This document shows, in pieces, positions 55,692 through 64,000 of a stretch of DNA of 64,000 nucleotides. The stretch is from Phytopythium helicoides (Eukaryota; Oomycota; Peronosporomycetes; Pythiales; Pythiaceae), in NCBI GenBank assembly GCA_024867545.1, contig JANFNE010000006.1:930001-994000 (forward strand). The letters run 5' to 3'. A program made the translations under genes and the position numbers. Position 1 is the first letter of the stretch. Every line of letters starts with the position of its first letter. The notes beneath the pieces are model-generated. The model had not been told where the DNA came from, searched no databases, and saw nothing but the letters and a program-made list of their open reading frames with translations.

Positions 55692-57806
55692 ATGGACTCG
55701 TACGTGGTGGTGGGCACGGTGCTGGCCGTGCTGGCGAGCGCCGTGCTGTGGATGCGGCCCGCGGGCAAGAAGGAGGACAAGATGCAGAGCGAGATGCTGC
55801 GCATCGGCGAGCAGATGAAGATGTACAAGCAGGCGGCGGCTGGCGCTGGCGCGGCCGCGGGCGACGAGATCAAGCGCCGGATGAGCGTGGATGAGGACCC
55901 CAACTACCCCGGCGGGAGGGTGGCGATCCTGTTCGGGTCGCAAACGGGGACGGCCGAGGGGTTCGCCGAGGTGCTCAAGAACGCGGGGAGGAAGGCCGGG
56001 TTCGCGGCGCACGCCATCGACCTGGAGGAGTACGACGCCGCGTCCGCGCTCCACAAGGAGAAGATCGTGGTGTTCGTGATGGCGACGTACGGCGAGGGCG
56101 ACCCGACCGACAACGCCGTCGAGTTCTTCAAGTTCCTCAAGAACGAGGACGGCGAGCTGGACGAGAACGCGTTCGCCGGCATCGGGTACACGGTCTTCGG
56201 GCTCGGCAACCGACAGTATGAGCACTACAACTTCATGGGCCGCTCGGTCGACAAGCTGATGGAGAAGTACGGCGCGCACCGCGTGTACAACTACGGCGAG
56301 GGCGACGACGACGCGTCGCTGGACGAGGACTTTGACGACTGGCGCGAGAACTTGTGGAAGTCGCTGCGCAAGCAGTTCGTGGCAGGTGCCGAGGACGACG
56401 CGGACGACGCGGCCGGTGCCGACGGTGTGAGCAGCGATGGCGTATCCGCTCCCGAGTACGAGTACCTGGTGGAGGAGATCCGCACTCCTGCCGTGACTCC
56501 TGTGGTCTCGTCGGACGTGCGCATGAAGGCGTCGACGAAGCACTTCTTCACGGCCAAGAGCGCCAAGGTGGTCGTGAACCGCGAGGTGCGTCCATCGACG
56601 GAGAACGGGTCGACGGTGCACGTCGAGTTCGACCTGCGCGACACGGGCGTCGAGTACGTGACGGCGGACAACCTGGCGATCCTGCCGGAGAACTCGGCGT
56701 CGAACGTCGAGCGCTTGGCCAAGCGACTCGGGTACGACCTGGACCAGTGGGTGTCGATCAAACCCGTGGACGAGGACACGAAGGGCGAGCTGCCGTTCCC
56801 GTCGCCGTGCACCATCGAGACGATCTTGACGTGCTACCTGGGCATCAACAGCGCGCCGCGCAAGGGTCCGCTCAAGCAGCTGGCGTTTTTCGCCAAGAAC
56901 GCCGAGGAGCGTGCCGAGCTCGTGCGTCTGTCGTCGAAGGAGGGCAAGGACGAGTACCAGCAGTGGGTGCTGGACGCCGAGCGCTCGTTCGTTGACGTGC
57001 TGGAGCACTTTGCGTCCGTGCAGGTGCCGATCGGCGCGCTCATCCACGTGATCCCGTTCCTCGCGCCGCGATACTACACCATCTCGTCGTCGAGCCTTGT
57101 GAACCCGCAGCGTGTGCACGCGACGATCAGCGTGATCGAGAGCAAGAAGCAGGACGGACGTGTGTTCCAGGGCGTGTGCTCGTCGTACGCTGCGGGTCTG
57201 TTGCCTCTGGACAGCCACGAGGACGGCAAGAAGAAGCGTGAGCGCGACAGCCGTCCGGGCGAGCAGGGCGCCAAGGCGCCCCGTGCGTGGCCCAGTGCTC
57301 GCATCTTCGTGCGTCCGTCGACGTTCCGCCTGCCGAAGAGTCCGCTGACGCCTATCATCATGATCGGTCCTGGCACGGGTATTGCGCCGATGCGTGCGTT
57401 CCTGCATGAGCGTGCGGCGCAGCAGGCTGCGGGCGAGACCGTGGGCAAGTCCATTCTGTACTTTGGCTGCCGTCGTCGCGACGAGGACTACATCTACCGC
57501 GATGAGCTGGAGGGTTTCCAGTCATCGGGCGTGCTGTCGGAGCTGCACCTGGCGTTCTCCCGCGAGCAGTCGGAGAAGGTGTACGTGCAGCACTTGCTAT
57601 CTCGGAACGGTGCTGGTCTGTGGGAGTTGATCGACAAGGAGAACGCGTACATCTACGTGTGTGGCGCGACGACGATGGGTAACGACGTGAACAAGGTGCT
57701 GCACCAGATCATCGAAGAGTTTGGAGGCAAGTCAATGTCGGAGGCGGCGGCAATTCTGAAGTCGATGCAGGACGGTCACCGCTACATCCAAGAGCTGTGG
57801 GCATAG
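55692..57806 (+). CDS. NADPH-cytochrome P450 reductase, copy A
   Basis: Transfers electrons from NADPH via FAD and FMN to microsomal P450s and other haem partners. Single exon, 704 aa, the usual family length. It begins with an N-terminal membrane anchor (YVVVGTVLAVLASAVLWM, residues about 4-21) facing the ER. The FMN flavodoxin-like domain starts at ILFGSQTGTAEGFAEVL (about residue 76), with VFVMATYGEGDPTDNA and FGLGNRQYEHYN. The FAD domain has RYYTISSSSLVNP, and the NADPH domain MIGPGTGIAPMRAFLHER (near 556), ILYFGCRRRDEDYIYRDEL and YVCGATTMGNDV. It ends ELWA; the penultimate Trp is the residue that stacks on FAD in this family. From 55902 on it forms one arm of an inverted repeat with copy B. 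Confidence 0.95.
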   Translation: MDSYVVVGTVLAVLASAVLWMRPAGKKEDKMQSEMLRIGEQMKMYKQAAAGAGAAAGDEIKRRMSVDEDPNYPGGRVAILFGSQTGTAEGFAEVLKNAGRKAGFAAHAIDLEEYDAASALHKEKIVVFVMATYGEGDPTDNAVEFFKFLKNEDGELDENAFAGIGYTVFGLGNRQYEHYNFMGRSVDKLMEKYGAHRVYNYGEGDDDASLDEDFDDWRENLWKSLRKQFVAGAEDDADDAAGADGVSSDGVSAPEYEYLVEEIRTPAVTPVVSSDVRMKASTKHFFTAKSAKVVVNREVRPSTENGSTVHVEFDLRDTGVEYVTADNLAILPENSASNVERLAKRLGYDLDQWVSIKPVDEDTKGELPFPSPCTIETILTCYLGINSAPRKGPLKQLAFFAKNAEERAELVRLSSKEGKDEYQQWVLDAERSFVDVLEHFASVQVPIGALIHVIPFLAPRYYTISSSSLVNPQRVHATISVIESKKQDGRVFQGVCSSYAAGLLPLDSHEDGKKKRERDSRPGEQGAKAPRAWPSARIFVRPSTFRLPKSPLTPIIMIGPGTGIAPMRAFLHERAAQQAAGETVGKSILYFGCRRRDEDYIYRDELEGFQSSGVLSELHLAFSREQSEKVYVQHLLSRNGAGLWELIDKENAYIYVCGATTMGNDVNKVLHQIIEEFGGKSMSEAAAILKSMQDGHRYIQELWA
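55902..57795 (+). repeat. Left arm of a ~1.9-kb near-perfect inverted repeat (P450 reductase)
   Basis: Position x here pairs with 116233 - x on the other arm (58438-60331). This sum holds at both ends, so I see no net insertion or deletion over about 1.9 kb. I found six differing sites (55967, 56279, 57356, 57599, 57725, 57736), five of them silent; a full alignment may find more. Similarity begins at the first codons of the FMN domain and stops near the stop codon. Confidence 0.9.
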
Positions 57807-58423
57807 TTGGTTTGGCATTTCCGGCATGCTGCTGGTTATTTCACTGAATCCTTGCATGCCACACGTATCGGCTCCGCAAGAAACCATGAGATGGCCATTT
57901 GTTGCTATACATCGAAGTAGAACCAGTAGATTGTGGTGCAGTAGCTTTGAATCCTGTCCACCGGTGGAGCTGGGCACCACAACTCAAATAACATCAACTT
58001 TCCTAGCTGAGCACGTTCATGTGAGAATGAGCACCTACCAAAGATATCGTGACGGTACCTTTGAATATGCGTGTGAACGGGCAATCAGGCAAATGCATAC
58101 GTGCAGCAAAGCTTTATTGAATCACCTTGCAGCCTGTGCTATGGTTTCGGGCCAGCATCTGTGGTTCCTTGTGTCGGAGCCAAACAGCCAATTTTCTATC
58201 GTTCTCTTCTTGCACGATTGGGTGTCACCTCATTTTGTCGATGCCCAATCCTGAACTGCAACAGCTGGAGGAATGACCTGTCAACAAGAGGATGGAGCTT
58301 GAACGTCGTGGCAACAGCGCTTGCATACGAAAACAACATGCAAGCGTTTAGTTCAAGCAAATCCCTTGCCGATCATCTAGGCCGTCTCTTCCAATGGGGA
58401 CAACTTCAACATGAGCTAAAACA
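57807..58423. other. Spacer between the convergent P450 reductase genes
   Basis: 617 nt of markedly lower GC than the arms. It has plus-strand open frames (57826-58254, 58101-58427) with no family signal. It holds the 3' ends of both genes and the loop of the inverted repeat. No gene is called. Confidence 0.45.
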
Positions 58424-60547
58424 CTAGCTCGCCCATAGCTCCTGGATGTAGCGGTGACCGTCCTGCATCGACTTCAGAATTGCCGCCGCCTCCGACGTTG
58501 ACTTGCCACCAAACTCTTCGATGATCTGGTGCAGCACCTTGTTCACGTCGTTACCCATCGTCGTCGCGCCACACACGTAGATGTACGCGTTCTCCTTGTC
58601 GATCAACTCCCACAGACCAGCACCGTTCCGAGACAGCAAGTGCTGCACGTACACCTTCTCCGACTGCTCGCGGGAGAACGCCAGGTGCAGCTCCGACAGC
58701 ACGCCCGATGACTGGAAACCCTCCAGCTCATCGCGGTAGATGTAGTCCTCGTCGCGACGACGGCAGCCAAAGTACAGAATGGACTTGCCCACGGTCTCGC
58801 CCGCAGCCTGCTGCGCCGCACGCTCATGCAGGAACGCACGCATCGGCGCAATACCCGTGCCAGGACCGATCATGATAATAGGCGTCAGCGGACTCTTCGG
58901 CAGGCGGAACGTCGACGGACGCACGAAGATGCGAGCACTGGGCCACGCACGGGGCGCCTTGGCGCCCTGCTCGCCCGGACGGCTGTCGCGCTCACGCTTC
59001 TTCTTGCCGTCCTCGTGGCTGTCCAGAGGCAACAGACCCGCAGCGTACGACGAGCACACGCCCTGGAACACACGTCCGTCCTGCTTCTTGCTCTCGATCA
59101 CGCTGATCGTCGCGTGCACACGCTGCGGGTTCACAAGGCTCGACGACGAGATGGTGTAGTATCGCGGCGCGAGGAACGGGATCACGTGGATGAGCGCGCC
59201 GATCGGCACCTGCACGGACGCAAAGTGCTCCAGCACGTCAACGAACGAGCGCTCGGCGTCCAGCACCCACTGCTGGTACTCGTCCTTGCCCTCCTTCGAC
59301 GACAGACGCACGAGCTCGGCACGCTCCTCGGCGTTCTTGGCGAAAAACGCCAGCTGCTTGAGCGGACCCTTGCGCGGCGCGCTGTTGATGCCCAGGTAGC
59401 ACGTCAAGATCGTCTCGATGGTGCACGGCGACGGGAACGGCAGCTCGCCCTTCGTGTCCTCGTCCACGGGTTTGATCGACACCCACTGGTCCAGGTCGTA
59501 CCCGAGTCGCTTGGCCAAGCGCTCGACGTTCGACGCCGAGTTCTCCGGCAGGATCGCCAGGTTGTCCGCCGTCACGTACTCGACGCCCGTGTCGCGCAGG
59601 TCGAACTCGACGTGCACCGTCGACCCGTTCTCCGTCGATGGACGCACCTCGCGGTTCACGACCACCTTGGCGCTCTTGGCCGTGAAGAAGTGCTTCGTCG
59701 ACGCCTTCATGCGCACGTCCGACGAGACCACAGGAGTCACGGCAGGAGTGCGGATCTCCTCCACCAGGTACTCGTACTCGGGAGCGGATACGCCATCGCT
59801 GCTCACACCGTCGGCACCGGCCGCGTCGTCCGCGTCGTCCTCGGCACCTGCCACGAACTGCTTGCGCAGCGACTTCCACAAGTTCTCGCGCCAGTCGTCA
59901 AAGTCCTCGTCCAGCGACGCGTCGTCGTCGCCCTCGCCGTAGTTGTACACGCGATGCGCGCCGTACTTCTCCATCAGCTTGTCGACCGAGCGGCCCATGA
60001 AGTTGTAGTGCTCATACTGTCGGTTGCCGAGCCCGAAGACCGTGTACCCGATGCCGGCGAACGCGTTCTCGTCCAGCTCGCCGTCCTCGTTCTTGAGGAA
60101 CTTGAAGAACTCGACGGCGTTGTCGGTCGGGTCGCCCTCGCCGTACGTCGCCATCACGAACACCACGATCTTCTCCTTGTGGAGCGCGGACGCGGCGTCG
60201 TACTCCTCCAGGTCGATGGCGTGCGCCGCGAACCCGGCCTTCCTCCCCGCGTTCTTGAGCACCTCAGCGAACCCCTCGGCCGTCCCCGTTTGCGACCCGA
60301 ACAGGATCGCCACCCTCCCGCCGGGGTAGTTAGGATCGTTGTCGTAGTCTTCGCTTGCTCGTCTTTGAACGGTAGGTTTCTTTCGACGAGGACCTCTCGT
60401 TGGAGCGTCTGTCGACGCGAAGGCACAAGTTGCGATGCGAAGGAATTCCTTGAACGCGCTTTGGTCGTTTATCCGCATTAGCACAACTGCACCAGTGACA
60501 GCAACTAGCGTTGTTGCTACGACTGCAATGGTTCCAAGAGGACTCAT
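58424..60547 (-). CDS. NADPH-cytochrome P450 reductase, copy B
   Basis: Second reductase gene, convergent with copy A; single exon, 707 aa. The catalytic part (FMN, FAD and NADPH domains) is identical to copy A in protein as far as I can compare, except one Met-to-Thr change near the C-terminus (58497) and an extra final Ser (ELWAS). The first about 75 residues are unrelated: a different hydrophobic anchor (TIAVVATTLVAVTGAVVLM, residues about 5-23), then FKEFLRIATCAF and a basic linker (RGPRRKKPTVQRR). So the two enzymes should have the same chemistry but may sit in different membranes or contact different partners. ATG 60547 is the first in-frame Met. Confidence 0.93.
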   Translation of the reverse strand: MSPLGTIAVVATTLVAVTGAVVLMRINDQSAFKEFLRIATCAFASTDAPTRGPRRKKPTVQRRASEDYDNDPNYPGGRVAILFGSQTGTAEGFAEVLKNAGRKAGFAAHAIDLEEYDAASALHKEKIVVFVMATYGEGDPTDNAVEFFKFLKNEDGELDENAFAGIGYTVFGLGNRQYEHYNFMGRSVDKLMEKYGAHRVYNYGEGDDDASLDEDFDDWRENLWKSLRKQFVAGAEDDADDAAGADGVSSDGVSAPEYEYLVEEIRTPAVTPVVSSDVRMKASTKHFFTAKSAKVVVNREVRPSTENGSTVHVEFDLRDTGVEYVTADNLAILPENSASNVERLAKRLGYDLDQWVSIKPVDEDTKGELPFPSPCTIETILTCYLGINSAPRKGPLKQLAFFAKNAEERAELVRLSSKEGKDEYQQWVLDAERSFVDVLEHFASVQVPIGALIHVIPFLAPRYYTISSSSLVNPQRVHATISVIESKKQDGRVFQGVCSSYAAGLLPLDSHEDGKKKRERDSRPGEQGAKAPRAWPSARIFVRPSTFRLPKSPLTPIIMIGPGTGIAPMRAFLHERAAQQAAGETVGKSILYFGCRRRDEDYIYRDELEGFQSSGVLSELHLAFSREQSEKVYVQHLLSRNGAGLWELIDKENAYIYVCGATTMGNDVNKVLHQIIEEFGGKSTSEAAAILKSMQDGHRYIQELWAS
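58438..60331 (-). repeat. Right arm of a ~1.9-kb near-perfect inverted repeat (P450 reductase)
   Basis: Mirror of 55902-57795, separated by a 0.64-kb unique spacer. The outer border lies at the codon for the first conserved Asn of the FMN domain; outside it the two genes share no visible similarity. Confidence 0.9.
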
Positions 60548-61290
60548 TGCTGCTGTAACGCTAGTCAAATTGTAAATGGCGTCCTGGCGGTTGGCGTCTT
60601 CTTCCCACCGTGAGGAAGGACACGCGTTTCCTCTCTGGACATAAGCCTTATGAGTACATGATGGTTGGATCAGAGGAATGCTTTTTCCGAACTCTCAGCA
60701 ATTTCATGCCGGAAGATCAGCACATTCAGGTCGGCGACACTGAGACAGTGCCCGCACTTCAACTTGCTTTAGATGAACACTCCTATCCAATTGACAATCA
60801 TTCTCATATCGTCTTGATCGGTTGTTTCGGGTTGACACTGCTCATGGCTTTCTCTCACGTACTATCACGAACAATAATATGCCTTGAGCGAGTACGATCA
60901 CATGAGTCTGGTGGGTGAGGCATGTCTTGAATACTGCGCTAGAAATGATGATACACATATTCAAGAGGTTTTCAATGGTTGAGTTGCTCAACAACGCTCT
61001 TGAGTTAATGCAAGCCCTACAGTTGATCCTGCGCCGATTCATAGAAAAATAAAACACAAAGATAGTTTTACTACATTGAGAATAATACTCTCTGGGCACG
61101 CGCGGGTTTACCGACAAGAAGGCGCATGTGTGCTTCTACGACCATGGGAAACGGCATGCACAAGTTTATGATCTTGGTCATCGCTAAGTATGGTTGCAAG
61201 TTGTCATCGTCGGGAAGCCAACGCAGAGAATTGGGTGTTGTAGTACATTATACATTATTATTGCACATTTGCTGACTCCGGGTTAAAATG
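60548..61290. other. Intergenic region between P450 reductase B and the right-end gene
   Basis: About 740 nt, AT-richer than the surroundings. A plus-strand open frame (60610-60918) has no ATG at its start; from its first ATG (60658) it would give about 86 residues with one hydrophobic helix near its end (HIVLIGCFGLTLLMAF). It could be a small gene or a decayed remnant, but evidence is too thin to call it. Confidence 0.4.
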
Positions 61291-63957
61291 TTATCTTGCG
61301 CGTTCAACTCCTAAGAGCTCGAGGGCTTTGCTTGCCAATTCACCACTCAACACAAGAACTCTGTTTACAGCTGTTTGTTGTGGGTAGATGGAATACATGA
61401 TAGCAATCATCCCATCAAAGCTTAAAAAACCGCGAAAACAGTGCACGAAGGCAAAAGAGTGATAGCCATCGCCAGCACAAACTCGGACACCTTGGCGTGT
61501 TTGGGATAATGTATTTGATCCTGAGATCTTGGTTTGGGCAAACAGTTCAAGAACATCACTCTTCGAAAGCTTGCCTTCGCATCCCATCACCTCAATCTGC
61601 AGATGCATATCTACATGAATGATCGTTCCTGTTGCCACCAGATCGACACTCTTTACTGCTGATTTCTCAGCATCAACGATCGGTTTAGTTGAGTGTTTTT
61701 CTCCTACCGTGGCCAAAAGGGAGTCAAAAGAGACTGCAAGCGGTGTATCAGCGTTAGACTTTCGAAGGTGCTGAACCAAAAGCTTGCAGATCGGAGCTTG
61801 ATAGTCTACTGGAATACCCGAATCAAGCTGACTTTCGCATTCCAAAACAGTGCCACTTGTCTTCAAATGCTCGATGATGGCTGCTATTTGATACTGATAC
61901 AGAATTCCAGACAAACAGGTAAACGATTCAGGATCCTCTAGCACTACTTCAAGCATAACCTCATCGTCCCAAATCTCTCGGAAGCGCGCACAATAGAATA
62001 TACCACCCATGTTGACAATTCCCCGATGATCTAGTCTGCGTTCGGGTATGCAAACTATGTCATCTTTTGGCGAAGTTGAGAGGTCGCTTAACGACTCGAT
62101 TCTGGCATCAAGTGTAGTAGATGCCATTTCATTACTCTCATTAGGTCCGGTCAAAATAGCCAGGGAGTGGGTTTCATCTTTGCCATCTCTTGATACGTTC
62201 AAAAACAAGCGTTGAAGCAAGGGATCCAAGAGTTCTTCGTGAACAGCCATGAGCTGTGCATACTCTTGCGCTTCGAGGGATTGGAGATGGGCAATATGCT
62301 CGCTCGAACAGTAACGAAGAAAGTCAGCACAAATTGCTTCCAGCTCGGTAGATGTGACTTTTAGCGTAAATTCATGAGTACAGCCTGAATCATCTGGGTC
62401 CAGATCAAGAACAGTACAATAGATCTCCAGCCACCATTCACGACCGTCTTCTGAATCAGTTACTTTGTTGATTATAACCTCCGCTGCAACAGAATCGAGC
62501 GATTTTTGTGGATCTGCTGTCAGGGATATCGTGCATTTTTCAAGACGGTGGGTTCCCTTGAAAATAGGGATGCAGTCTAGCCCAGTCAAACTTGCTATTT
62601 TCCGTAAGTCAGCACACGAACGATTTAGCTCTGGTGTTGCCGAGGCTGGCATTTCACAAAGTACCAAACGTCCACACTTGAAACCAGCTTGAATATGCTC
62701 GAGCAGTTGTCCTGCCAGCTTAGTGCATTGGTGACGTTGAAGCGTTTGTGTGCAATTGAAATATTGTTCGGACCCTATGATGAGTCGTCGTATATCTTCT
62801 ATCTCGAAAACTAGGGAATCGTACTGCTTTGAAAGGGGTTCAAAAGCAAGAAACCGAATGTTGAACAGCGAAGAACTAATTTCATTGGATTGACTTGACT
62901 TCGAATCTTCACATACAACACGAAGCAAGAGTTCATAACCAGTGATAGTGACCGGTCCTTGGTAAACCACCATCTCACGACTATTTGACGTACTTGATTC
63001 ACTGCAAGTCAGGTTAACTGGAGCCTTTAATGGATTATGACTAAGCTCATGGCGAGTGAGTAACTGTTCCAGTTGCCGTTGCTGATCATCAACCTGTTGC
63101 TGTAAGTGTGTGACTTGTTCCAATGCTGCTCGCATTCGCTGCTCGGCCACCACTGTTCGTGAATGGAAAACTCTCACCTTTTCATGTAGTGCCTGTCGCC
63201 CAAGGTTTAGTAATGCTTGCTTGGCATTGCAGACAACCAATTCTTGTCGATAACGCGTTTCAAGTGAAAGGATATTATGCATAGCTTGCCGGGTAGCTTC
63301 ATGTCTAGCTATTGTCTCTTTCTCAAGCTGAACTCGTGTGTCTATAAGCTCATCTGCAGTATTTTGTAAGCTAACCTCCGCTTCACGTAGACGGAGCGAC
63401 AAATTTTCATTTGTACGACGTTCAAGCTCAAGATTCGCCTTGAGCGTATCGATTTCACGTATCATCTCGGTACGCTGCTGTACGAGTAAGTCTTCTGTGT
63501 CTTCAAGGTGATTTTTTGCATCGCTAAGAGCTTGCTCTAGATACACGTTTCGTTGGCGATATCTGTCGTGGTCTTCTAGGGGCATAGCAAATGCCCTGGA
63601 GTTTGGGCTAGGATTTTTGTTAGGACTCTTGTTCGGGCTTTTGTTCGGGCTTTGTGCTGGACTATGTACTGGGCTTTCGTTAGTATACCGTGGACTTGAG
63701 AAAGTATTGTCAGGTATACTAAGCTGGCTCACAAACTCTTCTCGTTCCCGATTAGCAGCAGTTAGCTGTTGCTCCAATTCAGTAACGCGGTCTCGAAGTG
63801 CTTTTTGCTCGTTATACTTGTGCTGCATCTTGCGATGATACCCTTGTTTGTCCACACCTTTAGCAGCTCGATCAGCATATTCTTGCCAAAGCTGTTGCAT
63901 CAAAACAGGATCACCAGGGACTTCGTCGCTAGAAAACAGATCAGATATATGGCGCAT
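61291..63957 (-). CDS. Unrecognised coiled-coil protein with a large C-terminal globular region
   Basis: Single open exon, 888 aa from ATG 63957. The frame is open for 14 more codons to the right edge, so the gene may start outside the window. Residues about 40-85 and 120-300 are coiled coil (RVTELEQQLTAANRERE, ERRTNENLSLRLREAEVSL, EQRMRAALEQVTHLQQQV). Between them is a Ser-Pro-Asn-Lys repeat (63603-63666) resembling proline-directed kinase sites. Residues about 330-888 look globular and beta-rich, with short hydrophobic strands and repeated acidic loops; I recognise no catalytic motif. The C-terminus is SKALELLGVER. Codon use is AT-richer than in the reductase genes. Function is unknown; a cytoskeletal or trafficking scaffold is only a guess. 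Confidence 0.75.
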   Translation of the reverse strand: MRHISDLFSSDEVPGDPVLMQQLWQEYADRAAKGVDKQGYHRKMQHKYNEQKALRDRVTELEQQLTAANREREEFVSQLSIPDNTFSSPRYTNESPVHSPAQSPNKSPNKSPNKNPSPNSRAFAMPLEDHDRYRQRNVYLEQALSDAKNHLEDTEDLLVQQRTEMIREIDTLKANLELERRTNENLSLRLREAEVSLQNTADELIDTRVQLEKETIARHEATRQAMHNILSLETRYRQELVVCNAKQALLNLGRQALHEKVRVFHSRTVVAEQRMRAALEQVTHLQQQVDDQQRQLEQLLTRHELSHNPLKAPVNLTCSESSTSNSREMVVYQGPVTITGYELLLRVVCEDSKSSQSNEISSSLFNIRFLAFEPLSKQYDSLVFEIEDIRRLIIGSEQYFNCTQTLQRHQCTKLAGQLLEHIQAGFKCGRLVLCEMPASATPELNRSCADLRKIASLTGLDCIPIFKGTHRLEKCTISLTADPQKSLDSVAAEVIINKVTDSEDGREWWLEIYCTVLDLDPDDSGCTHEFTLKVTSTELEAICADFLRYCSSEHIAHLQSLEAQEYAQLMAVHEELLDPLLQRLFLNVSRDGKDETHSLAILTGPNESNEMASTTLDARIESLSDLSTSPKDDIVCIPERRLDHRGIVNMGGIFYCARFREIWDDEVMLEVVLEDPESFTCLSGILYQYQIAAIIEHLKTSGTVLECESQLDSGIPVDYQAPICKLLVQHLRKSNADTPLAVSFDSLLATVGEKHSTKPIVDAEKSAVKSVDLVATGTIIHVDMHLQIEVMGCEGKLSKSDVLELFAQTKISGSNTLSQTRQGVRVCAGDGYHSFAFVHCFRGFLSFDGMIAIMYSIYPQQTAVNRVLVLSGELASKALELLGVERAR
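63603..63666 (-). repeat. Ser-Pro-Asn-Lys coding tandem repeat
   Basis: A 12-nt unit encoding S-P-N-K is repeated about three times, flanked by variants (SPAQ, NPSPN), in frame in the right-end coiled-coil gene. Such SP-rich arrays are typical phosphorylation clusters. Confidence 0.7.
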
Positions 63958-64000
63958 TTTCTTGGGCAATGACGCTTGAACGGCAGCATCTTTCGTTTTT

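Noticed and set aside
55488..57407. 639-codon open frame antisense to P450 reductase copy A (and 551 codons antisense to copy B)
   Set aside because: Both are Arg/Leu/His/Val-rich shadows produced by GC-rich third positions of the sense gene, with no domain signal; the mirrored arms explain why both copies show them.
57826..58254. 142-codon open frame in the spacer of the inverted repeat
   Set aside because: No family signal; mixed composition typical of chance frames in 3' flanks.
55902..60331. Possibility that the inverted repeat is a mobile element
   Set aside because: Each arm is simply the catalytic part of a reductase gene; no transposase, terminal repeats or target-site duplication seen.
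60610..60918. Plus-strand open frame with one hydrophobic helix
   Set aside because: No ATG at its start, short, and no neighbouring exon joins it; kept only as a remark in the intergenic entry.
1..64000. tRNA, rRNA, CRISPR, prophage or bacterial-type operons
   Set aside because: No cloverleaf-like, repeat-spacer or Shine-Dalgarno/operon patterns were found; introns and domain content are nuclear eukaryotic.

Overview
The window looks like nuclear DNA of an oomycete (stramenopile), most likely a plant-associated Pythium/Phytophthora-type organism. I infer this from compact genes with short GT-AG introns (mostly 57-80 nt), GC-rich third codon positions, an oomycete-style DysF/FYVE/lipase multidomain protein, WW- and ankyrin-rich scaffolds, and a secreted rhamnogalacturonate lyase (PL4) aimed at plant pectin. 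No transposon, CRISPR array, rRNA or tRNA was seen. All exon boundaries were set by hand from splice signals and reading-frame continuity.

Layout. 0-12.4 kb holds a USP48-like deubiquitinase (+), dihydroorotate dehydrogenase (-), two tandem class I histone deacetylases (+), a BCNT/CFDP1 chromatin protein (-) and a TMEM234-like membrane protein (-). 12.4-26 kb is a run of large scaffold-like genes: a WW/EF-hand/pseudokinase protein, an ankyrin-TOG fusion and a WW-ankyrin coiled-coil protein (all +). A TDP2-like DNA-repair nuclease with an inserted PARP-type zinc finger (-) interrupts them. 26-31 kb has an orphan acidic/basic protein (+), an epsin (-) and a small single-pass membrane protein (-). 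31-45 kb has two homoserine O-acetyltransferase-like genes (+) flanking the PL4 lyase (-), the DysF/FYVE/lipase gene (-), an Spc24-like kinetochore gene (-) and a TFIIIC TPR subunit (+). 45-55 kb has a dynein light intermediate chain (+), a USP32-like deubiquitinase (-) and a mitochondrial PPR protein (+). 55-60.6 kb carries two NADPH-cytochrome P450 reductase genes in convergent orientation, forming a near-perfect inverted repeat. The right end is an unrecognised coiled-coil gene (-).

Themes. Chromatin and ubiquitin regulators (two HDACs, BCNT, two USPs), trafficking and cytoskeleton genes (epsin, dynein LIC, TOG protein, FYVE lipase) and core metabolism (DHODH, homoserine acetyltransferase, CPR) are interleaved with no operon-like logic. 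Three paralogue pairs sit within 64 kb (HDAC tandem, acetyltransferase dispersed, CPR inverted). In the first two pairs the GC-richer copy has fewer introns. Many promoters between divergent genes carry CCAAT boxes. The most unusual items are the CPR inverted repeat (probable gene conversion), the TDP2 + PARP-zinc-finger protein, the ankyrin-TOG fusion and the WW/EF/pseudokinase protein.
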